NCBI GenBank assembly: GCA_025353085.1
Contig: JANXRI010000047.1
Span: forward strand, 1-6,352
Length of the DNA: 6,352 nucleotides
Origin: Betaproteobacteria bacterium
GTDB taxonomy: Bacteria; Pseudomonadota; Gammaproteobacteria; Burkholderiales; SG8-41
Direction of reading: 5' to 3'
The notes under the pieces were generated by a model. That model made no database searches. It had not been told where the DNA came from and saw only the letters and a program-made list of their open reading frames with translations. This document shows, one piece after another, positions 1 to 5,989 of this stretch. How positions within the stretch are numbered: position 1 is the first letter of the stretch; every line of letters starts with the position of its first letter. The position numbers and the translations under genes are program-made.

Positions 1-1
1 C

Positions 2-427
2 GGCGTGGCGCTCTTCATCGATTATGGCTTTGCGGCGCGCGAGTATTACCATCCTCAGCGCAGCAGCGGCACCCTGATGTGCCATTACCGCCATCACGCG
101 CATGACGACCCGCTGTGTCTAGTCGGCTTGCAGGACATCACGGCGCATATCGATTTCAGCGCGCTCGCCGCCGCCGCCACAGCTGCCGGTTTAGACGTGC
201 TCGGCTATGCGAATCAGGCGCAGTTTTTGATTAACTGCGGCATCACTGAAATTCTCGCAGAGACGCCCGCCGACAATGCGGCCGCGTATCTGCCGCTGGC
301 AGCGCAGGCGCAAAAGCTGCTGAGCCCGGCGGAAATGGGCGAACTCTTTAAAGTGTTTGCAGTGGGCCGCGAATTCAGCGTGCCGCTCATGGGATTCACG
401 CGCGGCGACAAACGCAATCAGTTGTAA
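2..427 (+). CDS. MidA/NDUFAF7-family SAM-dependent methyltransferase, 3' part only
   Basis: The reading frame is open at the left window edge, so this is the C-terminal 141 residues of a longer protein (the family is usually about 380-400 aa). The GTG at 5-7 is an internal codon, not a start. The visible part opens with a strand ending in IDYG. It then has Y-H-P, G-T-L-x-C-H-Y and D-I-T-A-H-I-D-F, the pattern of the MidA/DUF185 methyltransferase family. The glycine-rich SAM-binding loop would lie upstream of the window. The mitochondrial member NDUFAF7 methylates an arginine of complex I subunit NDUFS2; the bacterial substrate is generally unknown, so the function here is inferred from family only. 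The gene is convergent with the yfcG-like gene, and only 30 bp separate the two stop codons. Family assignment is confident; the substrate is not. Confidence 0.9.
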   Translation, partial: GVALFIDYGFAAREYYHPQRSSGTLMCHYRHHAHDDPLCLVGLQDITAHIDFSALAAAATAAGLDVLGYANQAQFLINCGITEILAETPADNAAAYLPLAAQAQKLLSPAEMGELFKVFAVGREFSVPLMGFTRGDKRNQL

Positions 428-435
428 ATGCTCAC

Positions 436-470
436 GCCCGCAATTTCGACCGCCACTTCATACTGCGGGC
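436..470. other. Inverted repeat spanning two convergent stop codons
   Basis: GCCCGCA at 436-442 is matched perfectly by TGCGGGC at 464-470, giving a 7-bp, mostly G/C stem with a 21-nt loop. The repeat starts 8 nt past the methyltransferase stop and extends into the last codons of the yfcG-like gene, whose stop lies in the loop. No T-run follows on either strand, so it is not a canonical intrinsic terminator. It could act as a weak bidirectional transcript end or be a chance match in GC-rich DNA. Confidence 0.3.
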
Positions 471-1078
471 ACCAGCATGCCGCGCTGCACCGCAGGGCGC
501 GCGGAGATCGCGTCGAACCAGCGTTTTACATGCGGATGGTCGGCGAGGTCGGTCTTGTGCCATTCGAAGCGCGCGACCCACGGATAAGTTGCGATGTCGG
601 CAATCGAGTATTCATCGGCCAGGTATTCGTGCGCGGCAAGCCGTTGATCAAGCACCCCGTATAACCGGTCTTTCTCACGCGTGTAGCGGTCGACCGCATA
701 GGGAACCGGTTCCTTGGCTACACGCAAAAAGTGATGCGCCTGGCCGAACATCGGCCCCACGCCGCCCATCTGGAACATCAGCCATTGCAGCGCATCGAAA
801 CGCAGGCGCTCTGACTGCGGCAGCAGCTTCGCGGATTTGTGCGCGAGATAAATCAGGATCGCGCCCGACTCCATCATCGCGTACGGCTCGCCGCCCGGTC
901 CGTCGGTATCAACGAGCACCGGTATTTTGCTGCTGGCACTGATCGCGACAAACTCGGGTTTGAATTGATCATTCTGCCCGATGTTGATCGCATGCACGCG
1001 GTAAGGCAGACCCGTTTCTTCGAGCATGATCGACACCTTGCGGCCATTCGGCGTGGTCCACGTATAAAGATCCAGCAT
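458..1078 (-). CDS. yfcG: Glutathione S-transferase, YfcG-like (Nu class) disulfide-bond oxidoreductase
   Basis: A cytosolic GST-fold protein of 206 aa, close to the roughly 215 aa of E. coli YfcG. The N-terminal thioredoxin-like domain (about 1-80) carries T9-P10-N11-G12, the glutathione-contacting motif of YfcG, which lacks a catalytic cysteine. K51-I-P precedes the cis-proline strand, and E70-S71 is the gamma-glutamyl-binding pair. The helical C-terminal domain has GGVGPMFGQ-HHF (about 105-117) and the N-capping box S158-I-A-D. E. coli YfcG binds oxidised glutathione and reduces disulfides, with little classical transferase activity; the same role here is inferred from the shared motifs. 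The frame is open upstream to 1141, but the ATG at 1078 has AGGAGG 7 nt before it and matches the YfcG N-terminus, so I use it. The start lies 28 nt after the cca stop, making this the last gene of the - strand cluster. Confidence 0.92.
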   Translation of the reverse strand: MLDLYTWTTPNGRKVSIMLEETGLPYRVHAINIGQNDQFKPEFVAISASSKIPVLVDTDGPGGEPYAMMESGAILIYLAHKSAKLLPQSERLRFDALQWLMFQMGGVGPMFGQAHHFLRVAKEPVPYAVDRYTREKDRLYGVLDQRLAAHEYLADEYSIADIATYPWVARFEWHKTDLADHPHVKRWFDAISARPAVQRGMLVPAV

Positions 1079-1085
1079 GGCTTGT

Positions 1086-1091
1086 CCTCCT
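1086..1091 (-). promoter_or_regulatory. Shine-Dalgarno for the yfcG-like gene
   Basis: AGGAGG on the - strand, 7 nt upstream of the ATG at 1078. It is the strongest ribosome-binding site in the window and rules out the longer reading frame that starts at 1141. It allows this gene to be translated independently of cca upstream. Confidence 0.85.
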
Positions 1092-1106
1092 GTCCTGTAT
1101 GTATGA

Positions 1107-2234
1107 CTAAGGTGGCGGCGGCTGGTTGGCCGAAACCGCATCCGTTATCGCAGCGATACGCGCGTGCGCGATCTCGTCCTTGATGTGCGTCGCGTCAACG
1201 CACCGCCTGGCGATCGCGCCGGCGTCGACAGCGCGCGCCGCCGCGAGCGCCGCCTTTAGCCTCGACAGGGCAGCCGCGCTTGCGGACTCGTCCGCGATGA
1301 CCGCGCATACGTCAAGTAGCTGCGCAAAACGCCCGGGCCGGCGTAGTGCATCCGTCTCGTGCAAAAGTTTCAGCAGCGCGTCGGCCGGCAAGTCAGCTGC
1401 CCTGCCCACCTCCGCACAACTACGCGCAGCCGCCAGGGCGAGTTCGCGGCAATCCTGCGGAACTCGCAGGCGCTCGCACAACGATTCGATCGCTTGTTCG
1501 CCTGCATGCATTGCAATCAATGCGAACCGGGCCGCCAGGTCAAGCCCTAATTTTGCCGCAGCGTCGAGTGCGGCCAACCGGCGTGCACCCGCGGCGCCCT
1601 CGATCAACCCCGTCAGCTCCGCCAACACGATCGCGAATGCGCCGCAGTCTGCGAGCACTCCGAACATAGGCGACGGCCGCTCTTCCATCAGCCCGCGCGC
1701 GAGTTCCTGCCAGACGCGCTCGGCGACCAGCGCGTTGGCTTCGCCCTGCGCGACCATCGAGCGCATTTGCTGCAACGTTTCCGGCGCGATATCGAAACCA
1801 AACCGCGCCGCGAAACGTGCGACCCGCAATATGCGCACCGGGTCTTCAGCAAACGCAGGCCCGACGTGACGCAATACATGCGTTTTGAGGTCGGCCTCGC
1901 CGCCGAATGGATCGATCAATGTGCCCGCTTCATCGCGCGCGATGGCGTTAATCGTGAGATCGCGGCGGGCGAGATCCTGCTCAAGCGTTACATCGGGCGC
2001 GGCATGAAACTCAAAGCCGTGATAACCGCGCGCGGTCTTGCGTTCGGTGCGCGCGAGGGCGTATTCCTCTTTCGTGTCCGGATGCAGGAACACCGGGAAA
2101 TCTTTGCCGACCGGCTTGTAACCGAGCTTAATCATCTCCGCCGGCGTCGCGCCCACCACGACGAAATCGCGATCAGTCACCGGCAAGCCGAGCAGTTCGT
2201 CGCGAACGGAGCCGCCGACAGCGTAGATCTGCAT
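1107..2234 (-). CDS. cca: CCA tRNA nucleotidyltransferase, HD domain degenerate
   Basis: Adds or repairs the 3'-terminal CCA of tRNAs from CTP and ATP, without a nucleic acid template; cytoplasmic. The 375-aa protein closely resembles the N-terminal half of E. coli Cca (412 aa). It has G7-G-S-V-R-D12, the metal-binding D21 and D23 in DRDFVVVG, the R90-R-D-L-T-I-N-A motif, and E130-D-P-V-R134 leading to R137 and R140, which form the nucleotide-selecting face of class II enzymes. The MQIYAVGG start aligns with the E. coli N-terminus, so the ATG at 2234 is chosen although the frame is open to 2480 and no good Shine-Dalgarno is visible. The start lies 10 nt after the gst stop, suggesting translational coupling. 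Oddly, the region that should carry the HD phosphohydrolase motifs (about 212-260) is shorter and lacks the histidines and the HD doublet. CCA addition should be intact; the phosphatase/phosphodiesterase side activities probably are not. Confidence 0.95.
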   Translation of the reverse strand: MQIYAVGGSVRDELLGLPVTDRDFVVVGATPAEMIKLGYKPVGKDFPVFLHPDTKEEYALARTERKTARGYHGFEFHAAPDVTLEQDLARRDLTINAIARDEAGTLIDPFGGEADLKTHVLRHVGPAFAEDPVRILRVARFAARFGFDIAPETLQQMRSMVAQGEANALVAERVWQELARGLMEERPSPMFGVLADCGAFAIVLAELTGLIEGAAGARRLAALDAAAKLGLDLAARFALIAMHAGEQAIESLCERLRVPQDCRELALAAARSCAEVGRAADLPADALLKLLHETDALRRPGRFAQLLDVCAVIADESASAAALSRLKAALAAARAVDAGAIARRCVDATHIKDEIAHARIAAITDAVSANQPPPP

Positions 2235-2244
2235 GCGGGTCAGG

Positions 2245-2892
2245 TCACGGTTCGTATTGCGGCAACACTTCGGGTTCGACTGCCGCAGCCGCGTACCATT
2301 CCTGCATCGCCGGCAGCGCCAGCACGCTATTCGCATAACGTTGCGCCGATACCGACAACGCCACCGCATAGGTTCGAAAGCGCGTAGCGACGGGCGCGAA
2401 CATTGCGTCTGCCACCGAGAAAGCGCCGAGCAGGAACGGGCCGCCATAGCGGCGCAGGCTGTCGTTCCAGATTGCTTCAATGCGAGCGATGTCGCCGGTG
2501 ACTTCGGCGCTCATGCCCGCGCGCGGCAGCACATGGCGCACGTTCATTACGAGCTCGCCGCGCATTGCCGAAAATCCCGCGTGCATTTCAGCGCTGATCG
2601 CGCGCCCGAACGCGCGCGCCGCGGGATCAGCCGGCCATAATTGCTTGTCGGCATGACGCTCGGCCAGATACTCGCAGATCGCGAGTGATTCCCAAATGGC
2701 GGTGCCCTTATCGATCAGTATTGGTACTTTGCCTGCGGGCGAATAGCGCCGGATCTTCGCGGCATGATCGTCCTTGTAGAGCGCGATGCGGACTTCGGCA
2801 AACGGAATATGCGCCTGTTTCAGCAACAACCATGGCCGCAGCGACCACGATGAATACGCTTTGTTGCCGATGACGAGTGTGTACGGCGCCAT
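2245..2892 (-). CDS. Glutathione S-transferase family protein
   Basis: A 215-aa cytosolic GST-fold protein, distinct in sequence from the YfcG-like protein two genes downstream. The thioredoxin-like N-domain begins LVIGNKAYSSWSLRPWL (about 6-22), where the serine-rich turn sits at the usual glutathione-activating position. K55-V-P-I-L-I and E68-S69 form the glutathione-binding cis-proline loop and gamma-glutamyl contact. The alpha-helical C-domain contains S159-V-A-D, the conserved N-capping box. The natural substrate cannot be deduced. The ATG at 2892 is preferred; an in-frame TTG two codons earlier (2898) is also possible, and neither has a clear Shine-Dalgarno. The start follows the SDR stop by 15 nt and the end precedes cca by 10 nt, so the gene is tightly embedded in an operon and probably translated by coupling. 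Confidence 0.9.
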   Translation of the reverse strand: MAPYTLVIGNKAYSSWSLRPWLLLKQAHIPFAEVRIALYKDDHAAKIRRYSPAGKVPILIDKGTAIWESLAICEYLAERHADKQLWPADPAARAFGRAISAEMHAGFSAMRGELVMNVRHVLPRAGMSAEVTGDIARIEAIWNDSLRRYGGPFLLGAFSVADAMFAPVATRFRTYAVALSVSAQRYANSVLALPAMQEWYAAAAVEPEVLPQYEP

Positions 2893-2907
2893 CGGCAAAG
2901 CGCGACT

Positions 2908-3852
2908 TTAAGACGCGCGGCCCGCGTGGTCGCGGTAGGCGCGGTAACGCGCGCGCGGGGTGGCTTGCGCGAGCCACGTGGGCGCCTCGGCTTCGAGCGC
3001 GGCTGGCCGGATACCGAACGGGAACGGCTCGGCACTGACGTTATCGACCTGCATCGAATGGTAATTGTCGCGCGTCATTAATTGTCCCGGCAGCCATTCG
3101 AGCGTCAGCGCCTGCAGATACGAGAGCGTGTCGCCCAGGCCGATGATCGGCCGCCGGTGGCCGGTCAACTCGCCGATCAGCGCAACGAGTTCGCGCAGCG
3201 TATAAATGCGCGGACCGCAGAGGTCAAAGGTTTTGCCGTGCGCTGCCAGTTCGTCGAGGCTCGCCGTCAATGCCGCCGCGACGTCTTCGACATACACGGG
3301 CTGAAAGCGCGCCTGTGGCCGGCCGAGAAAAATCACCGGCAGCATTTCCTGCACGCGCGCGAACAGATTCACGAAGCGATCTCCGCGCCCGAAGATTACG
3401 GATGGCCGGAAAATCGTCCAATCGAGTTTCGACTCGCGAACCAGCGCTTCGGCTGCGCCTTTGGTGCGCTGATAACGGCTCGGGCCAATGACGTCGGCGC
3501 CCAGTGCGCTCATGTGCACATAGCGGCGCACGCCCGTTTCACCGCACGCAGCGATGATTTTGCGCGTCAGCCCGCCATGCGCTTCGGCAAAGCTCCGCTC
3601 GCCGCGCCCGTCGTGCAATACGCCGACCAGGTTGATCACCGCATCCATGCCACGCAATTGAGCGGCAAGCGTGGCGGGATGGTGCACATTGGCATCGATG
3701 ACGTCGACAGTCGGCAACAGGATTAGCGACTTGGCGCGCTCGCGATTGCGCGTCGGCACGCGCACAAGGTAACGCCGCGCGCTTAATGACTGGACAACAT
3801 GGCAGCCCACAAATCCGCTACCGCCGATGACACAAACCCGCCTCAGTTCCAT
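2908..3852 (-). CDS. NDUFA9-like atypical short-chain dehydrogenase/reductase, NAD(P)-binding
   Basis: A 314-aa Rossmann-fold protein of the extended/atypical SDR group related to the complex I subunit NDUFA9. Visible features are the dinucleotide loop G10-G-S-G-F-V-G16, the strand INLVGVLHD (about 73-81), S115 in HMSALGAD, Y127-x-x-x-K131, FQPVYVEDVA (183-192), and LMTRDNYHSMQVDNV (258-272), a signature I associate with proteobacterial NDUFA9-like proteins. The SDR catalytic residues are present, but the substrate is unknown. In mitochondria NDUFA9 binds NADPH structurally rather than turning it over. The frame is open to a GTG at 3879, but the ATG at 3852 has AAGGAA 9 nt upstream and begins directly before the first beta strand. 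The gene starts 39 nt after the slt stop and ends 15 nt before gst. Family call is confident; any role with complex I is inference. Confidence 0.88.
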   Translation of the reverse strand: MELRRVCVIGGSGFVGCHVVQSLSARRYLVRVPTRNRERAKSLILLPTVDVIDANVHHPATLAAQLRGMDAVINLVGVLHDGRGERSFAEAHGGLTRKIIAACGETGVRRYVHMSALGADVIGPSRYQRTKGAAEALVRESKLDWTIFRPSVIFGRGDRFVNLFARVQEMLPVIFLGRPQARFQPVYVEDVAAALTASLDELAAHGKTFDLCGPRIYTLRELVALIGELTGHRRPIIGLGDTLSYLQALTLEWLPGQLMTRDNYHSMQVDNVSAEPFPFGIRPAALEAEAPTWLAQATPRARYRAYRDHAGRAS

Positions 3853-3861
3853 AAACCCAAG

Positions 3862-3867
3862 TTCCTT
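3862..3867 (-). promoter_or_regulatory. Shine-Dalgarno for the NDUFA9-like SDR gene
   Basis: AAGGAA on the - strand, 9 nt upstream of the ATG at 3852. It favours that start over the in-frame GTG at 3879 and lies in the short gap after the slt stop codon. Confidence 0.65.
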
Positions 3868-3891
3868 GTTTCGCCGCACCGGCCGGCCACG

Positions 3892-5844
3892 CTAACCGCC
3901 GGGTTCGTCCAATGGCTTTTCCACTGCGCGCGAACGCGGCGCAATGATGCCGATGCGCTCTTTCAGCGAGAGCAGTGTTTGCCCGAACTGAAGGCTGTAA
4001 TAGCTCGCGTTGCTCATGACCTTTTTGACATAGTCGCGGGTTTCGTTGAATGGAATCGACTCGGCATAAATAGCCGCGTCCATCGGCTCATTGGCGCGCC
4101 ACGCGCGCGCGCGTCCTGGCCCGGCATTATAGGCTGCCGATGCGAGCACCGGATGGCTGTCGAGCGCATCAAGCACATGGCGCAGATACCACGTGCCGAG
4201 ATTCAGGTTGGTCTCGACATTGGCGGTCTGCGTTCCCTGATAATTTTTGAGGCCGGCTTTTTGGGCGGCCCAGCGCGCGGTCGCCGGCATCAATTGCATG
4301 AGGCCGATCGCGCCCGCACTCGATTTGACGTCGGCAATGAAGCGGCTTTCCTGCCGGATGAGCCCATAGACCCATGCTTCGTCGAGCTGCTGCTGGCTCA
4401 CATAGCTTTTCATCACATCGCGGTACGGCGCAAGGTAACGCATGCTGAAATCGTGCAGTTCGCGCGTGCGGTCGGCGGTGTTGATCGCGCGGTCGTAAAT
4501 TTCGCTGCGGCGTGCGAATTCAGCGGCGGCGAGCAGTTGCTTGTCGTCGAAAGAGCGAATGGTCCAGCTCCATTCGCGATTGCCCTCGAAGCGCAGATTG
4601 AGCCGGTAGAACGTGAGCGCGCGCTGAAACCCCGGCACGCGCGCCATCGCCTGCACTTCTTCCCGCGCAGGTTTGTAGGAAGCCAGCGGCAGTTTGCCCT
4701 GGACGCCGAGTTCTTCGCCGGCCAGTTGGCCGTAAAACGAAAATTCAGTGGCGAGCGGCGCCAATAACGCTTGCGCTTCATCGGCGCGTCCCAGCACTTT
4801 GCAGGCGCGGGCCTTCCAATAGCGCCACGCGGCGTCCTGGCTTTCTTTCGGTGACATTGCGTTGATGCCGGCGAGCACATCTGGCCAGCTTTTGGCGCGC
4901 AGTGCGATGCGAACCTTCCACGCGAGTTGCTGGTCGTTGAGCTCGCCGGCCTTCGCGTACCAGGCGAGTGCGTTCGGATCATGCCGCTGCGCGCCCTGAT
5001 ACGCGATCAAGCCCCACACGTAAGCGCGTTCGGCCTCCGAAAAACGCTCCCCCAGCCTGGCCCATTGCTGCGCCGCGAGGGGCGGCGCAGTGCGCGCAAG
5101 GCGGTGCGCTGCATACATGACGGTTTCACGGCCGGCGCGCGTCTGCAGATTAAAGTTCTTGCGCTCGAGATAAGCCAGCGGGTTGACCGCTATTGCAGGC
5201 CACGCCTGCATTTCAGAGAACTCCTTGGCCGGCAGATACTCGGTCGCCCGCCGCGCGACGCCGGTATTGCCGGCTTCGAGCGCGAGCCTGATGCGCGTCC
5301 ACACTTCGTCCACGCCGAGTTGCTTGGTGACCGCCAGCGCATCGAACATCGCGGTGCAGCTCTCAGGCTGGTCGCGTCCGCTGAACCACAGCGTGCGGGC
5401 GACATTCAATGCTTCGGCACCGTCGCCGCGCAGCCGGCTTTGCAGCGAGTCGCACAGAAGTTCGGTATCGCTGCCTTCGAGCTGCGGATATTCGGCGTCA
5501 AACAGATCCCACTGCTGTCTGACGGCGAGCTGCTTTAACCAATCGGTGCGCAGGCTATTGACTACCGGTCCATCCCGCAGGCGCTCGAGCAGCGCGCGTA
5601 TCGACTCCGGCGTCTGTTCGTCGAGCCGCAGCCGAAACCGCCAGTAGGTCACGTACGGTTCGAGCGGATAACTGCTCAGGGATTTCGCATAGCGCTCGAG
5701 CTTGACCGCATCGCCGGCGCGAAACGCTTCACGCGCGGCCAGAAAATCATCATCCTGCGCAGCCGCGTGCGCACGCCCCGCACCCGCGAGCAGCGCGCAA
5801 CTGAAGAGAATATTTCCTAGAAGTAGTTTTATGGCATCACTCAT
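3892..5844 (-). CDS. slt: Soluble lytic murein transglycosylase (Slt70 type), periplasmic
   Basis: Cleaves the MurNAc-GlcNAc bond of peptidoglycan non-hydrolytically, leaving 1,6-anhydroMurNAc ends, during wall turnover and recycling. The 650-aa precursor matches E. coli Slt70 (about 645 aa). Residues 1-27 form a signal peptide: a short n-region with K6, a hydrophobic core, and a likely cleavage site after AHA. About 30-440 is an Ala-rich helical region, as in the doughnut-shaped U and L domains. The catalytic SLT domain (about 480-615) has the catalytic E499 in RQESRF, GLMQLMP (514-520), AYNAGPGR (571-578) and NETRDYV (600-606), all intact. The ATG at 5844 is directly preceded by an in-frame GTG at 5847; either fits the signal peptide, no good Shine-Dalgarno is seen, and no other in-frame Met occurs for over 150 codons. 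It lies 145 nt after ilvA and probably begins a new transcript running into the SDR gene. Confidence 0.95.
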   Translation of the reverse strand: MSDAIKLLLGNILFSCALLAGAGRAHAAAQDDDFLAAREAFRAGDAVKLERYAKSLSSYPLEPYVTYWRFRLRLDEQTPESIRALLERLRDGPVVNSLRTDWLKQLAVRQQWDLFDAEYPQLEGSDTELLCDSLQSRLRGDGAEALNVARTLWFSGRDQPESCTAMFDALAVTKQLGVDEVWTRIRLALEAGNTGVARRATEYLPAKEFSEMQAWPAIAVNPLAYLERKNFNLQTRAGRETVMYAAHRLARTAPPLAAQQWARLGERFSEAERAYVWGLIAYQGAQRHDPNALAWYAKAGELNDQQLAWKVRIALRAKSWPDVLAGINAMSPKESQDAAWRYWKARACKVLGRADEAQALLAPLATEFSFYGQLAGEELGVQGKLPLASYKPAREEVQAMARVPGFQRALTFYRLNLRFEGNREWSWTIRSFDDKQLLAAAEFARRSEIYDRAINTADRTRELHDFSMRYLAPYRDVMKSYVSQQQLDEAWVYGLIRQESRFIADVKSSAGAIGLMQLMPATARWAAQKAGLKNYQGTQTANVETNLNLGTWYLRHVLDALDSHPVLASAAYNAGPGRARAWRANEPMDAAIYAESIPFNETRDYVKKVMSNASYYSLQFGQTLLSLKERIGIIAPRSRAVEKPLDEPGG

Positions 5845-5851
5845 CACAGCG

Positions 5852-5879
5852 ATTGTACGTGGTTTGCAGCAGGTTTTAA
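5852..5879 (-). promoter_or_regulatory. Possible sigma-70 promoter for slt and downstream genes
   Basis: On the - strand, TACAAT (5857-5852) matches the -10 consensus at 5 of 6 positions. TTAAAA (5879-5874) matches the -35 at 4 of 6, with a 16-nt spacer. It lies in the only sizeable gap on this strand, immediately upstream of slt. The predicted transcript start, near 5845, falls within a few bases of the slt start codon, which would leave almost no leader. Short AT-rich matches like this are common, so this is tentative. Confidence 0.35.
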
Positions 5880-5951
5880 CGGTTACCCCGGCGGAAAAGT
5901 AGACAACGCACGCGGGTGGTGGCGCTGGCGCAACGGCACCACGACCCCGAC

Positions 5952-5972
5952 TGGCGTAGCGGCACTACGCCA
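5952..5972 (-). terminator. Hairpin downstream of ilvA, possible terminator without U-tract
   Basis: TGGCGTAG at 5952-5959 pairs perfectly with CTACGCCA at 5965-5972, giving an 8-bp stem and a 5-nt loop. It begins 17 nt after the ilvA stop codon, the usual place for a transcript end. The sequence following it on the - strand is G-rich, with no T-run, so it is not a classical intrinsic terminator. It may instead protect the 3' end or block RNA decay. The rest of the gap (5845-5989) holds only the possible slt promoter and a weaker repeat. Confidence 0.4.
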
Positions 5973-5989
5973 TGGTAAACGCGCGCCGT

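Noticed and set aside
1126..1869. A 247-codon open frame on the + strand, antisense to cca
   Set aside because: The translation is a low-complexity Ala/Ser/Arg-rich string typical of GC-rich shadow frames, and the - strand gene is a clear cca.
2235..2480. In-frame upstream extension of cca overlapping the gst gene
   Set aside because: The extra residues are Arg/Cys-rich and unlike any Cca N-terminus, while the ATG at 2234 aligns exactly with the family start.
3881..3888. Perfect 8-bp palindrome GGCCGGCC between slt and the SDR gene
   Set aside because: There is no loop, flanking symmetry or second copy in the gap; such palindromes are expected in GC-rich DNA.
3799..4767. A 322-codon open frame on the + strand, antisense to slt and the start of the SDR gene
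   Set aside because: It shares codon boundaries with slt on the opposite strand, so it stays open simply because TTA, CTA and TCA codons are rare in a GC-rich gene. The translation shows no recognisable domain, while slt has intact catalytic motifs and a signal peptide.
5764..5844. Possible lipoprotein signal in Slt because of Cys16 in the hydrophobic core
   Set aside because: The residues before the cysteine (L-F-S) do not fit a good lipobox, and a standard signal peptidase I site (AHA) follows at residue 27, as expected for a soluble Slt.
5916..5942. Inverted repeat GTGGTG (5916-5921) / CACCAC (5937-5942) in the ilvA-slt gap
   Set aside because: Only 6 bp with a 15-nt loop, mismatched on both sides and with no T-run; weaker than the nearby hairpin at 5952-5972.
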